A stretch of DNA of 64,000 nucleotides, taken from positions 521,930 through 585,929 of the forward strand of contig NZ_BMMT01000001.1 in the NCBI RefSeq assembly GCF_014646075.1. Reading direction: 5' to 3'. The position numbers and the translations under genes are program-made. Below, in pieces: positions 1 through 8,344 of this stretch (positions within the stretch are counted from its first letter, which is position 1; every line of letters starts with the position of its first letter). The stretch comes from Saccharopolyspora thermophila (lineage in GTDB: Bacteria; Actinomycetota; Actinomycetes; Mycobacteriales; Pseudonocardiaceae). A model generated the notes under the pieces. It saw only the letters and a list, made by a program, of their open reading frames with translations, was not told where the DNA came from and ran no database searches.

Positions 1-473
1 CTTATGATCGTGTTGACCGCGGTGCCGAAGTGCAGCTGGGCGCCGAAGCCGTCGCGGAGTTCGACCTTGTGGTCGGCAGGCCGGTCGACAATCACCTCGA
101 GTTCGGTGAAGCCATACTCGCGGGTGACCTCGACGGCGATCTGCTGTGCCTGCGGCCACTGCGCGTCCGGGATGTTGCCCTCGTGGAGCCACAGGTCCAG
201 GCTGTGCTTCTCCGCGCCGTCGATGCCGGGGAACTCGCTGCAGCCGGCTTCGCCGAAACCCCCTTCGTTGACCCACGGCGTTGGGAGACCGAGGTCGGCC
301 GACAGCCGATCACGCAGCTTCTGCTGCATCTCCTCGTATCGCGCGGTGATCTCCTCCATGGACGGACGCTGCTGAAGGACGCTGAGCTGGTCTGACACGT
401 TTCCCCCGTCGGACGGTCCGGTGCAGCCTGCGGCGAGCAGTGCGCAGAAGGCGAACACGATGAGCTTGTTCAT
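1..473 (-). CDS. Lipoprotein, second copy, 3' end outside window
   Basis: Probable exported lipoprotein of unknown function; about 157 residues are visible before the window edge. The N-terminus has Lys, a hydrophobic stretch and the lipobox LLAAGC, so Cys17 is the expected lipidation site. The mature part shares the block LQQRPSMEE, then a MQQKLRDRLSADLGL segment, with the lipoprotein at 2330-2854, showing they are paralogues. The ATG overlaps the stop of the upstream hydrolase gene (ATGA), so the two are translationally coupled. The pairing suggests the lipoprotein serves the neighbouring hydrolase, for instance as a surface partner or immunity-type protein; that role is inference. Confidence 0.8.
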   Translation of the reverse strand, partial: MNKLIVFAFCALLAAGCTGPSDGGNVSDQLSVLQQRPSMEEITARYEEMQQKLRDRLSADLGLPTPWVNEGGFGEAGCSEFPGIDGAEKHSLDLWLHEGNIPDAQWPQAQQIAVEVTREYGFTELEVIVDRPADHKVELRDGFGAQLHFGTAVNTII

Positions 474-2263
474 GAGAACAGATCCTTGATCCTGGATCCG
501 GTTTCCTTGACCTTGTCGACCGCGTCCGAACCGAAGTCCTTGGCCTTGTCGACCGCTCCCGCTCCCCAGTCGTGGACCTTGGAACCCAGCTCCTGGGTCT
601 GGTGCGGTAGGTAGGAGAGCACGTCGCCGACGCCGTCGGTCTTGCCGGTCACGGCCTGCTCCGGGATACCTGCGACGACGACGGCCATGTTGTGCTGGCT
701 CGTGGTGTCCGGGTTCAGGTAGTCGCTGTGCCCGGTGACCTCCGCGCCCTCCTTCGACTTCGCGGTCGACAGGTCCTTGAACCCCTCCATGTGCGACGGG
801 TCGCCGCCGAAGCGCGCGAGGTCGGCGACCGCGTCGTTCTTCGCTTCCAGCCGGTACGCGTGGCCCTCGGGGACGTGCAGGTCCTCGATGTCGTTGGTGC
901 CGACGCCGGGTGAGCCGTAGATGATCGCGTCGTCGACGCCGTGGTCGCCTTTCTGCAGGGCGTAGCCGGTGGTGGTGGAGCCGTAGGAGTGGCCGATCGC
1001 GGTGAGGTGCGGATCGGTGTCCCGGGATTCGTTGATGCCCTTGTAGAAGTCGTTGAGCTTGGCTCCACCCTTTTCGGCCGCATCCGCGCCGAGCACCGAG
1101 TGGTCGTCCTCAGCCAACTCGTCCCACTGCGGCGCCTCGTACCCGATCCACGTGACGGCGGCGACCTCGCCGTGCTTGCCGTGGCGGCGGAGCTCCTGCT
1201 CGGACTCGGTGACGAGTTCCTGCATCTTGTCGTCGTAGTTCTCGAGGCTGCCGTCGACCGTGGTGGTGAAGCCGGGGGTGAAGACCGAGACGTGGTCGGC
1301 GGTGTCCACGTTGCCGACGGCCACGGCGGCCTTGACCCGCTCACCGCTGGTGTCGAACAACATCAGCTGGCGCGGCGGGTTTTCCCGGGCGATGGTCTTC
1401 TCGATGGTGTCGATGGACCTGAGCTTGGCGTCGATCTCCTCGATCTTGTCCTTCTCGTCGTCGGTGACGCCGCCTTCCCGGAGCTGCTGCTTCTGCTCGG
1501 TGAGCTTCGCGCGTTCGTCGTCGATGTTGGCTCGGTTGATCTGGTCGCGGACTTCGGCGGGGATGCCGTCGCGGTTACCGAGCCAGCCGGGCGCGGTTTC
1601 CAGCAGTGCGGCGCGTTGTTCGTCGGACAGCGATTTCCACCACTCGGCGTTGGCCTTTGGGGTGTTCTCCTTGGGCTTCCCGGCGGAGGCGACGAGGGCC
1701 TGGATCTGGGTGGTGTTGGCGGCGTCGGCCAGGGTGCCGCCTTTGCCGGGCTGGATTGTGTCCTGGTTGGCGGCGGTGAGGGCCTTGGCGAGTTCGGCGT
1801 CGGTGCGTTCTGCCTCGTCGAGGATTTTCTCGATGGTGTCGACGAGTTTGTCGCGGACCTGGATGCGTTTTTGTTTGACTGCCTCGAGCTGGTCTTCGGG
1901 GACGTCCTTGGGTGGGTTGACGTCCTTGATGCCGCCTTCTTCGGTGATCTGGAAGCCGTGGGCTCGTGCTTCGTGTTCGGCCTGGGTGAGTTGTTGCTTG
2001 ATCTTGGTGACGTCGTCGGCGGCTGCGGCGACGGCGACGCGCACGGTGGCGACCTCGGCGACGAGGGTGCGCATGTCGGCGAGCAGCTTCGTGTGCTGCT
2101 GGGCGGCGCTGTCGGCGGCTTTCCCGGTCCAGCCGTCGGGGTTCTTGGCGCCGTCGAGTTCGTCCTGCAGGCTGATCAGGTCATCGCGGCGCTTGCCGAG
2201 CTCCCGGTGCACCGCGTCGAGACCCTCGGGCTTCCAGCGTCGGACATCGGCTAACGACACCAT
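470..2263 (-). CDS. WXG-like/DUF1023 alpha/beta hydrolase, copy B
   Basis: A 597-residue protein in two parts. Residues 1-270 are mostly helical and Ala/Glu/Lys-rich, with a WTG at about residues 45-47 resembling the WXG turn of type VII secretion substrates. The second half is a DUF1023-type alpha/beta hydrolase with the nucleophile motif GHSYGS (Ser near residue 426). The tail carries amphipathic repeats with Val-Asp-Lys and phenylalanine (VDKAKDFGSDAVDKVKETG). Start: ATG at 2263 has AAGGGGAAG upstream and matches the start of copy A; an upstream ATG adds 18 non-conserved residues. No signal peptide is seen, so ESX-type export is plausible but unproven. The substrate is unknown. Confidence 0.85.
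   Translation of the reverse strand: MVSLADVRRWKPEGLDAVHRELGKRRDDLISLQDELDGAKNPDGWTGKAADSAAQQHTKLLADMRTLVAEVATVRVAVAAAADDVTKIKQQLTQAEHEARAHGFQITEEGGIKDVNPPKDVPEDQLEAVKQKRIQVRDKLVDTIEKILDEAERTDAELAKALTAANQDTIQPGKGGTLADAANTTQIQALVASAGKPKENTPKANAEWWKSLSDEQRAALLETAPGWLGNRDGIPAEVRDQINRANIDDERAKLTEQKQQLREGGVTDDEKDKIEEIDAKLRSIDTIEKTIARENPPRQLMLFDTSGERVKAAVAVGNVDTADHVSVFTPGFTTTVDGSLENYDDKMQELVTESEQELRRHGKHGEVAAVTWIGYEAPQWDELAEDDHSVLGADAAEKGGAKLNDFYKGINESRDTDPHLTAIGHSYGSTTTGYALQKGDHGVDDAIIYGSPGVGTNDIEDLHVPEGHAYRLEAKNDAVADLARFGGDPSHMEGFKDLSTAKSKEGAEVTGHSDYLNPDTTSQHNMAVVVAGIPEQAVTGKTDGVGDVLSYLPHQTQELGSKVHDWGAGAVDKAKDFGSDAVDKVKETGSRIKDLFS
1454..2251. repeat. 798-bp direct repeat, copy 1
   Basis: This stretch appears identical, base for base, to 3928-4725 at a constant offset of 2474 bp. 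It encodes the N-terminal helical half of hydrolase copy B. Identity stops sharply at both ends, at 1453/3927 (T versus G) and 2252/4726 (T versus G). It uses more A/T-ending codons than the adjacent 3' half of the gene. Confidence 0.95.
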
Positions 2264-2329
2264 GTGCTTCCCCTTACTTCCCGGGCCACGGGGTGACTCG
2301 CTTGCATTGCCGGGCACACGGCCCGAGGG

Positions 2330-2854
2330 CTATCCCTTCGCGGACTGCAGCAGGTGGCACCCGGTGTGCACCCGCATGATCGTGTTGGTGGACGTGGCGA
2401 AGTCCAGATCTGCGCCGAACGAGTCGTGCAGCACGATGTTGTGTTCGCCGGGCCGGTCGAGGATCACTTCGGGGGCGCCGAAGCCGTACTCGCCAGCGAC
2501 CTCGGTAGCGATCCGCTGCGCCTGGGGCCACTGGCTGTCCGGGATGTTCCCGTGGTACGTCCAGATGTTGAGGGAGTGCTTTTCCGCCCCCGGGACGTCA
2601 GGCGCCTCCTTGCAGCCCGACGAGCCGGACTCTCCGTCATCGACCCACGCAGTGGTGAGGCCGAGGTCCGCGGACAGCCGGTCGCGCAGCTTCTGCTGCA
2701 TCTGCTCGTAGCGCGCGGTGACTTCTTCCATGGAAGGTCGCTGCTGGAGGGTCTGGGCGTCCACTTCTTCCCCGTCGTCGAGTGGGTCTCCTGGTTGGTC
2801 GGCGCAGCCGACCGCGAGCAGTGCGCAGAGCGCGAGCAGGACGAGTTTTCTCAT
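2330..2854 (-). CDS. Lipoprotein, first copy
   Basis: Exported lipoprotein of 174 residues, function unknown. The leader MRKLVLLALCALLAVGCAD has a clear lipobox (AVGC; Cys17). The mature region is acidic near its start and has two further cysteines (SSGCKEAPD and HTGCHLL), which could form a disulfide. It is paralogous to the lipoprotein at 1-473, sharing the LQQRPSMEE-TARYE block. The ATG overlaps the stop of hydrolase copy A by ATGA. It is followed after 66 nt by the second hydrolase gene. The constant hydrolase-lipoprotein coupling suggests a functional pair at the membrane. Confidence 0.85.
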   Translation of the reverse strand: MRKLVLLALCALLAVGCADQPGDPLDDGEEVDAQTLQQRPSMEEVTARYEQMQQKLRDRLSADLGLTTAWVDDGESGSSGCKEAPDVPGAEKHSLNIWTYHGNIPDSQWPQAQRIATEVAGEYGFGAPEVILDRPGEHNIVLHDSFGADLDFATSTNTIMRVHTGCHLLQSAKG

Positions 2855-4737
2855 GAGAAGAGGTCCTTGGCCTTGTCGATTGCGGCCGAACCGAGGTCCT
2901 CGACCGTGGACTCCACCTCGGAGCCGACGTCCTTGACGCCTTCCTTGACCGTGGACACCGTGTCCTCGCCGAAGACCTTGGACGCGATGTCGCTGCCGAC
3001 GTCCACGGACTTCGACAGCACGTCCGCTCCGGTGTCGTAGATCTGCGTTCCGGTCTTGAAAACCGGGTCCAGGTACGGCGAAACCATGTCGCCGACACCC
3101 TCGCTGTTGCCCTGCACCGTCTTCTCCGGGTGTCCGGCGATGACGGCGGCCAGGTTGTGCTGGCTCGTCGAGTCGTCGGTGAGGTATTTGGTGTGCCCGG
3201 TCACCTCGCCGCCGACCTTCGACTTCTCGGTGGACAGGTCGGTGAATCCGTCCATGTGGGACGGGTCCTTGCCGAACCGGCTGAAGTCGGCCACCGGGTC
3301 CCACGCGGCCTCCATCCGGTAGGTGTGCCCTTCCGGGACATGGAGGTCCTTGACGTTGTCGGTGCCGACGCCGGGTGAGCCGAAGACGATCGCGTCATCC
3401 ACACCATGCCCACCCTTCTGCAGGGCGTAACCGGTGGTGGTGGAGCCGTAGGAATGGCCGATCGCGGTGAGGTGCGGATCGCTGCCCCGGGACTCGTTGA
3501 TGCCGGCGAGGAAGCTGTTGAGCTTCTCCCCGCCGATCCGGGCGGACTGGGAGCTGACCACCGAGTCGCGTTCGCTGCCCGCCAGGTCGAGGAGTTCGCC
3601 GCTCACCTGCGGTGCTTCGTACCCGATCCAGGTCACCGCGGCGACGCTGGGATCCTCACCGGCCAGTTTCAGCTGCTCCTTCGATTTCGCGACGAGCTTC
3701 TGCATGTCGTCGTCGTAGCCCTTGAGGCTGCCGTCGACCGTGCTGGTGAGGCCCGGGGTGAACACGGCCACGTGCTTCGCGGTGTCCACGTTGCCGACGG
3801 CCACGGCGGCCTTGAGACGTTCGCCACTGCTGTCGAGGACCAGCAGCTGCCGGTCGCCCCTCGCGAGGGTCTCCTCGATCGCGGTCAGGGAGGCGAGCTT
3901 CGCGTCGATCTTCTTCAGCTCGCGCTGCTCGTCGTCGGTGACGCCGCCTTCCCGGAGCTGCTGCTTCTGCTCGGTGAGCTTCGCGCGTTCGTCGTCGATG
4001 TTGGCTCGGTTGATCTGGTCGCGGACTTCGGCGGGGATGCCGTCGCGGTTACCGAGCCAGCCGGGCGCGGTTTCCAGCAGTGCGGCGCGTTGTTCGTCGG
4101 ACAGCGATTTCCACCACTCGGCGTTGGCCTTTGGGGTGTTCTCCTTGGGCTTCCCGGCGGAGGCGACGAGGGCCTGGATCTGGGTGGTGTTGGCGGCGTC
4201 GGCCAGGGTGCCGCCTTTGCCGGGCTGGATTGTGTCCTGGTTGGCGGCGGTGAGGGCCTTGGCGAGTTCGGCGTCGGTGCGTTCTGCCTCGTCGAGGATT
4301 TTCTCGATGGTGTCGACGAGTTTGTCGCGGACCTGGATGCGTTTTTGTTTGACTGCCTCGAGCTGGTCTTCGGGGACGTCCTTGGGTGGGTTGACGTCCT
4401 TGATGCCGCCTTCTTCGGTGATCTGGAAGCCGTGGGCTCGTGCTTCGTGTTCGGCCTGGGTGAGTTGTTGCTTGATCTTGGTGACGTCGTCGGCGGCTGC
4501 GGCGACGGCGACGCGCACGGTGGCGACCTCGGCGACGAGGGTGCGCATGTCGGCGAGCAGCTTCGTGTGCTGCTGGGCGGCGCTGTCGGCGGCTTTCCCG
4601 GTCCAGCCGTCGGGGTTCTTGGCGCCGTCGAGTTCGTCCTGCAGGCTGATCAGGTCATCGCGGCGCTTGCCGAGCTCCCGGTGCACCGCGTCGAGACCCT
4701 CGGGCTTCCAGCGTCGGACATCGGCGAAGGACACCAT
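2851..4737 (-). CDS. WXG-like/DUF1023 alpha/beta hydrolase, copy A
   Basis: A 628-residue paralogue of the protein at 470-2263. From VRRWKPEG to GVTDDE the two are identical in protein and DNA. After that point they diverge: copy A has a different linker (EQRELKKIDAKLASL), the same catalytic GHSYGS (Ser near residue 429), and a distinct C-terminal tail with Val/Asp-rich amphipathic repeats (SKSVDVGSDIASKVFGEDT) ending like copy B in KDLFS. Start: ATG 4737, chosen by alignment with copy B and its position 8 nt after the preceding small gene. It is second in a five-gene operon. Divergent hydrolase and tail with a conserved N-terminal half resembles modular effector families in which the delivery domain is kept constant. 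Confidence 0.85.
   Translation of the reverse strand: MVSFADVRRWKPEGLDAVHRELGKRRDDLISLQDELDGAKNPDGWTGKAADSAAQQHTKLLADMRTLVAEVATVRVAVAAAADDVTKIKQQLTQAEHEARAHGFQITEEGGIKDVNPPKDVPEDQLEAVKQKRIQVRDKLVDTIEKILDEAERTDAELAKALTAANQDTIQPGKGGTLADAANTTQIQALVASAGKPKENTPKANAEWWKSLSDEQRAALLETAPGWLGNRDGIPAEVRDQINRANIDDERAKLTEQKQQLREGGVTDDEQRELKKIDAKLASLTAIEETLARGDRQLLVLDSSGERLKAAVAVGNVDTAKHVAVFTPGLTSTVDGSLKGYDDDMQKLVAKSKEQLKLAGEDPSVAAVTWIGYEAPQVSGELLDLAGSERDSVVSSQSARIGGEKLNSFLAGINESRGSDPHLTAIGHSYGSTTTGYALQKGGHGVDDAIVFGSPGVGTDNVKDLHVPEGHTYRMEAAWDPVADFSRFGKDPSHMDGFTDLSTEKSKVGGEVTGHTKYLTDDSTSQHNLAAVIAGHPEKTVQGNSEGVGDMVSPYLDPVFKTGTQIYDTGADVLSKSVDVGSDIASKVFGEDTVSTVKEGVKDVGSEVESTVEDLGSAAIDKAKDLFS
3928..4725. repeat. 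798-bp direct repeat, copy 2
   Basis: Second copy of the repeat at 1454-2251, encoding the N-terminal half of hydrolase copy A. No mismatch was found by reading line against line, including at silent codon positions. This implies very recent duplication or ongoing gene conversion. Confidence 0.95.
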
Positions 4738-4745
4738 GCGGCTGC

Positions 4746-5051
4746 CTACCCTCCAACCGATGCGCCGACCTGGCTGATGTTCTGCGCGCCGGCCTGGTCG
4801 GTGCGCTGGTACTCGTCGGCGGTGGCGGTCAGCGAGTTGCCGTGCTCGGTCGCGGCCTGACTCCACTTCCGGACCGACTGGTCCCAGCTCTGCGCGACCT
4901 GCTTGGCCGCGCCCTCCGACCGGCCGCCCGGCATGGCCGTGGCGATGTCGGTGGTGGGCTGCCCCAGCTTGACCTGACCGGCCTGCTCCCCGGCCGACTT
5001 GGCGCTTGCCCCGGCCTTGCGCAGCGCGTCCGGGTTCGCGGTGTAACTCAT
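4746..5051 (-). CDS. EspC/WXG100-like type VII secretion substrate
   Basis: A 101-residue helical protein that leads the operon. It starts [14 protein letters not shown], is rich in Ala/Gln/Ser, and carries YQRTD near residue 86, matching the YxxxD/E export motif of ESX (type VII) substrates. [10 protein letters not shown] stretch sits in the first half of its helical hairpin. Start: ATG 5051 is preceded by GGAGGTGGGC, a strong ribosome site; an upstream in-frame ATG would add six residues and include that site. The family is most like the EspC group (known from M. tuberculosis ESX-1). No ESX machinery genes are in the window, so the secretion route is inferred. The hydrolase gene follows after 8 nt. 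Confidence 0.75.
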   Translation of the reverse strand: MSYTANPDALRKAGASAKSAGEQAGQVKLGQPTTDIATAMPGGRSEGAAKQVAQSWDQSVRKWSQAATEHGNSLTATADEYQRTDQAGAQNISQVGASVGG

Positions 5052-5195
5052 GCCCACCTCCAGCAACAATGACCCCAGTGGCGGAAGCCTAGCGCGACGA
5101 TCATCGGTTCAGATGGTCTTTCGGCCGATCCGGTTCCCGCGCGGACGCGGATTCTCGACGGGCCCCGTCGAGCCGCCGCTGCGCTGGCCGCCGGG

Positions 5196-5201
5196 TAGCC
5201 T
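5196..5201 (+). promoter_or_regulatory. -10 box for leaderless dapE
   Basis: TAGCCT ends 7 nt before the GTG at 5209, which has no Shine-Dalgarno sequence. This spacing places the transcription start at the start codon. Confidence 0.55.
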
Positions 5202-5208
5202 GCCGGAC

Positions 5209-6285
5209 GTGACCGCGTCGTTGGATCTCACCGCTGACCCCGTCGAACTCACCGCCGCGCTGGTGGACATCCCCAGCGTTTCGGGCGAGGAGAAAGCCAT
5301 CGCCGACGCAGTGGAGCAGGCGTTGCGCGCGCAGGCCCCGCACCTGGAGGTGGTGCGCAACGGCGAGGCGGTGCTGGCCCGCACGAACCTGGGGCGCGGT
5401 TCCCGGGTGGTGCTGGCCGGGCACTTGGACACGGTGCCGATCAACGACAACCTGCCGCTGCGGCGCACCGGCTCGGGCGACGACGAGGTGCTGCACGGCT
5501 GCGGTGCGGTTGACATGAAGGGCGGGGACGCGGTGATGCTGCACCTCGCCGCGCAGCTGCGTGCACCGCGCCACGATCTGACCCTGGTGTTCTACGACTG
5601 CGAGGAGGTCGAGGCCGAGCGCAACGGGCTGAACCGCATCGAGCGGGAGCTGCCGGAGTGGCTGGCCGGCGACCTGGCCGTGGTGTGCGAGCCGTCCAAC
5701 GCCGCGATCGAGGCGGGTTGCCAGGGCACCATGCGCGTGGAGGTGCGCACCACCGGCGAGCGTGCGCACACCGCGCGGGCGTGGATGGGGTCGAACGCGA
5801 TCCATGCGGCGCACCCGGTGCTGCAGCGGTTGGCCGAGTACACGCCGCGCGAGCCGGTGATCGACGGCCTGCAGTTCCGGGAGGGCCTGCAGGCGGTGCG
5901 GATCTCCGGGGGAGTCGCGGGCAACGTGGTGCCCGACGAGTGCGTGGTGACGGTCAACCACCGCTTCGCGCCGGACCGGACGCTGGCGGAGGCCGAGGCG
6001 CACCTGCGTGAGGTCTTCGACGGGTTTGAGGTCACGGTGGTCGACGGCGCACCGGCGGCCCTGCCGGGGCTGTCCGCACCGGCCGCGGCGGAACTGGTCG
6101 AGGCGTCCGGCGCGGCACCGGTGGCGAAGCTGGGCTGGACGGACGTGGCCCGCTTCGCGGCCCGCGGCCTGCCCGCGGTGAACTTCGGCCCAGGTTCCCC
6201 CACCCTGGCGCACACCAAGCAGGAGCACGTGGCGGCGGCGGAGATCCGCCGCTGCGCGGACGTGCTGACCCGCTTCCTCAGCTGA
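5209..6285 (+). CDS. dapE: Succinyl-diaminopimelate desuccinylase
   Basis: M20-family metallo-deacylase of 358 residues that cleaves N-succinyl-LL-2,6-diaminopimelate in lysine and peptidoglycan precursor synthesis. Metal-site motifs are in order: LAGHLDTVP (His), [11 protein letters not shown] (bridging Asp), YDCEEVEAE (catalytic Glu-Glu), CEPSN and, near the end, the His of LAHTKQEH. The dimerisation-domain motif [15 protein letters not shown] is present. Start: GTG 5209 gives the family length and lies 7 nt after a TAGCCT -10 box; the open frame continues upstream without homology. It diverges from the EspC-like operon. In M. tuberculosis dapE (Rv1202) sits at the same place relative to the downstream LOG and folP2 genes. 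Confidence 0.93.
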   Translation: MTASLDLTADPVELTAALVDIPSVSGEEKAIADAVEQALRAQAPHLEVVRNGEAVLARTNLGRGSRVVLAGHLDTVPINDNLPLRRTGSGDDEVLHGCGAVDMKGGDAVMLHLAAQLRAPRHDLTLVFYDCEEVEAERNGLNRIERELPEWLAGDLAVVCEPSNAAIEAGCQGTMRVEVRTTGERAHTARAWMGSNAIHAAHPVLQRLAEYTPREPVIDGLQFREGLQAVRISGGVAGNVVPDECVVTVNHRFAPDRTLAEAEAHLREVFDGFEVTVVDGAPAALPGLSAPAAAELVEASGAAPVAKLGWTDVARFAARGLPAVNFGPGSPTLAHTKQEHVAAAEIRRCADVLTRFLS

Positions 6286-6338
6286 CCCGCGCTGGGTGCA
6301 GGCACCCTGACCACGTGCCCGTCACCCGCGTCGCGGGA

Positions 6339-7319
6339 TCAGGCGATGCCGAGGACCGTGTCGTCCGTGCTCTCCGAGCGGGACGGCTCCTGGTCGCGTT
6401 GCTGCGGCAGCTGCGCCTGCCGCTCCGCTTCGGTGAGCTTCTCGGCGGCCTGCGGCCGCTCGGCGGCGAGCTCGGCCTGCCGCGCCGGCTCGGCGAGCTC
6501 CGCTGCCTCCGGCTCGGTGGGCTCCGCCGTTTCCGGCTCGGTGGCACGGGGTGTCTTCGTCGCCTCGCCGCGGTGGACGGTGTCGACGAACTGCAGCAGC
6601 TCCACCGGGAACGGCAGCACCAGCGTCGAGTTTTTCTCCGCGGCCACCTCCACGACCGTTTCCAGCAGGCGCAGCTGCAGCGCGGCCGGGGTGTCGGACA
6701 TGACGCGCGCCGCGTCGGCGAGCTTGCGGGACGCCCGGAACTCCCCGTCCGCCGAGATGACCCGCGAACGCCGCTCACGTTCGGCCTCGGCCTGGCGGGC
6801 GATCGAGCGCTTCATCGACTCCGGCAGCGAAACGTCCTTGATCTCCACCCGGTCGATGTGCACGCCCCAGCCCAGCGCCGGGCTGTCGATCATCAGCTCC
6901 AGGCCCTGGTTCAGCCGTTCCCGGTTGGACAGCAGGTCGTCCAGGTCGCTCTTGCCGATGATCGAGCGCAGCGAGGTCTGCGCGACCTGCCCGACGGCGA
7001 ACAGGTAGTCCTCGACGTTGACGATGGCGCGGGCCGGGTCCTCGACCCTGAAGTAGACCACCGCGTCCACCCGGACGGTCACGTTGTCGCGGGTGATGCC
7101 CTCCTGCGCGGGCACCGGCATCGTGACGATCTGCAGGTTGACCTTCCGCATCCGGTCCACGAGCGGGACGATTATGGTCAGGCCGGGGCCGCGGGTGGCG
7201 CTCTGCAGCCGTCCGAGGCGGAACACCACGCCGCGTTCGTACTGCTTGATGACCTTGACTCCGGCCGCGACGTAGAGGATGCCGAGCACGAGGATTCCGA
7301 TCAGCAGGTCGATGAGCAT
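6339..7319 (-). CDS. SPFH/Band 7 membrane protein
   Basis: A 326-residue stomatin/prohibitin-type protein. Residues 1-20 form one membrane helix (MLIDLLIGILVLGILYVAAG), followed by the SPFH domain with the conserved start YERGVVFRLGRL and RGPGLTIIVPLVDRM. Residues 235-326 are a low-complexity Glu/Ala/Gln-rich tail of short TEPE/AEPA repeats, probably a flexible or coiled region. Start: ATG 7319 opens directly on the membrane helix with GGGAG upstream; the frame is open further but unlike the family. Such proteins scaffold membrane microdomains and often bind membrane proteases. No NfeD partner lies beside it. It diverges from the LOG gene. Confidence 0.85.
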   Translation of the reverse strand: MLIDLLIGILVLGILYVAAGVKVIKQYERGVVFRLGRLQSATRGPGLTIIVPLVDRMRKVNLQIVTMPVPAQEGITRDNVTVRVDAVVYFRVEDPARAIVNVEDYLFAVGQVAQTSLRSIIGKSDLDDLLSNRERLNQGLELMIDSPALGWGVHIDRVEIKDVSLPESMKRSIARQAEAERERRSRVISADGEFRASRKLADAARVMSDTPAALQLRLLETVVEVAAEKNSTLVLPFPVELLQFVDTVHRGEATKTPRATEPETAEPTEPEAAELAEPARQAELAAERPQAAEKLTEAERQAQLPQQRDQEPSRSESTDDTVLGIA

Positions 7320-7545
7320 GGCTGGCTCCCGGGCTCGAGTGGGATCGTGCCCGGCGACCCCGGGGTCCGCCCGCCTGCGTAGATCGCCTGCGGATCTGCG
7401 TGGTGTGCGCGGCCGGCGTCGCCGGCGGCACTCGATCTTCTCTTCGTATCGTACGCCGCTGCTCGCCCCCGTGAATCCCTCGTGAACAGGCATTTCCCGG
7501 CTCGCCCCGGGTGCGGGGGTGCGCCGCGGACGCAGCGGGGCTGCG

Positions 7546-7551
7546 TACTCT
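7546..7551 (+). promoter_or_regulatory. -10 box for leaderless LOG-family gene
   Basis: TACTCT ends 7 nt before the ATG at 7559; no ribosome-binding site is present. Confidence 0.5.
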
Positions 7552-7558
7552 CGACGCC

Positions 7559-8344
7559 ATGACGATCGAAGGCCCGTGGGGCGAACCGAACGGAGCGGAG
7601 AAACCCCAGGAGAAGCAACGCGGACCCGTCGTGCTGCGCCGGTCCCGGTTGAGCGAGCCGACCACCACCGACCAGCGGCTGCTGGACTCCCGCGGCCCCT
7701 CGGACTGGGTGCACACCGACCCGTGGCGGGTGCTGCGCATCCAGGCGGAGTTCGTGGAGGGCTTCGGGGCCCTGGCCGAGGTGCCGCGCGCGGTGACCGT
7801 GTTCGGCTCGGCGCGCACCCCCCGCGACCACCCGGAGTACGCCGTGGGCGTGCAGCTGGGGGCGGCGCTGGCCGGGATCGGCTGTGCGGTGATCACCGGC
7901 GGCGGGCCGGGCGCGATGGAGGCGGTCAACCGCGGGGCGTCCGAGGCGGGCGGGCTGTCGATCGGCCTGGGCATCGAGCTGCCCTTCGAGCAGGGCCTGA
8001 ACCCGTGGGTGGACCTCGGCGTCAACTTCCGGTACTTCTTCGTCCGCAAGACGATGTTCATCAAGTACGCGCAGGCGTTCGTCTGCCTGCCGGGCGGCTT
8101 CGGCACCATGGACGAGCTGTTCGAGTCGCTGACCCTGGTGCAGACCAAGAAGGTCACGAAGTTCCCGGTGGTGCTGTTCGGCCGGTCCTACTGGCAGGGC
8201 CTGTACGACTGGATCCGTGACAGCATGCACGGGACCGGCAAGATCGGGGAGAAGGACCTGGCCCTGCTGCACCTCACCGACGACGTCGATGACGCGATCC
8301 GGATCGTGCAGGAGGCGTACGAGGCTTGGGAGGCCACCCATTGA
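7559..8344 (+). CDS. LOG family (TIGR00730) Rossmann protein, long form
   Basis: A 261-residue protein of the LOG/lysine-decarboxylase-like family. Its best-characterised members are phosphoribohydrolases that release cytokinin bases from nucleotides. Motifs seen are TGGGPGAMEAVNRGA (nucleotide loop) and PGGFGTMDELFE, the family signature PGGxGTxxE. The roughly 50-residue polar N-terminus before VTVFGSART distinguishes this long subtype from the downstream gene. Start: ATG 7559 lies 7 nt after TACTCT. The stop overlaps the start region of the next gene, so the two LOG genes form an operon. The physiological substrate is not known. Confidence 0.85.
   Translation: MTIEGPWGEPNGAEKPQEKQRGPVVLRRSRLSEPTTTDQRLLDSRGPSDWVHTDPWRVLRIQAEFVEGFGALAEVPRAVTVFGSARTPRDHPEYAVGVQLGAALAGIGCAVITGGGPGAMEAVNRGASEAGGLSIGLGIELPFEQGLNPWVDLGVNFRYFFVRKTMFIKYAQAFVCLPGGFGTMDELFESLTLVQTKKVTKFPVVLFGRSYWQGLYDWIRDSMHGTGKIGEKDLALLHLTDDVDDAIRIVQEAYEAWEATH

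Noticed and set aside
2264-2317. 18-residue N-terminal extension of hydrolase copy B
   Set aside because: Not present in copy A, and the internal ATG has its own AAGGGGAAG site.
941-4860. Long plus-strand frames opposite the DUF1023 genes
   Set aside because: Gly/Val/Leu-rich antisense translations; the same sequence recurs only because the underlying DNA repeat does.
5050-5208. Longer dapE start at 5050
   Set aside because: The added 53 residues are not like the family and would overlap the divergent EspC-like gene's ribosome site; GTG 5209 gives family length and has a -10 box.
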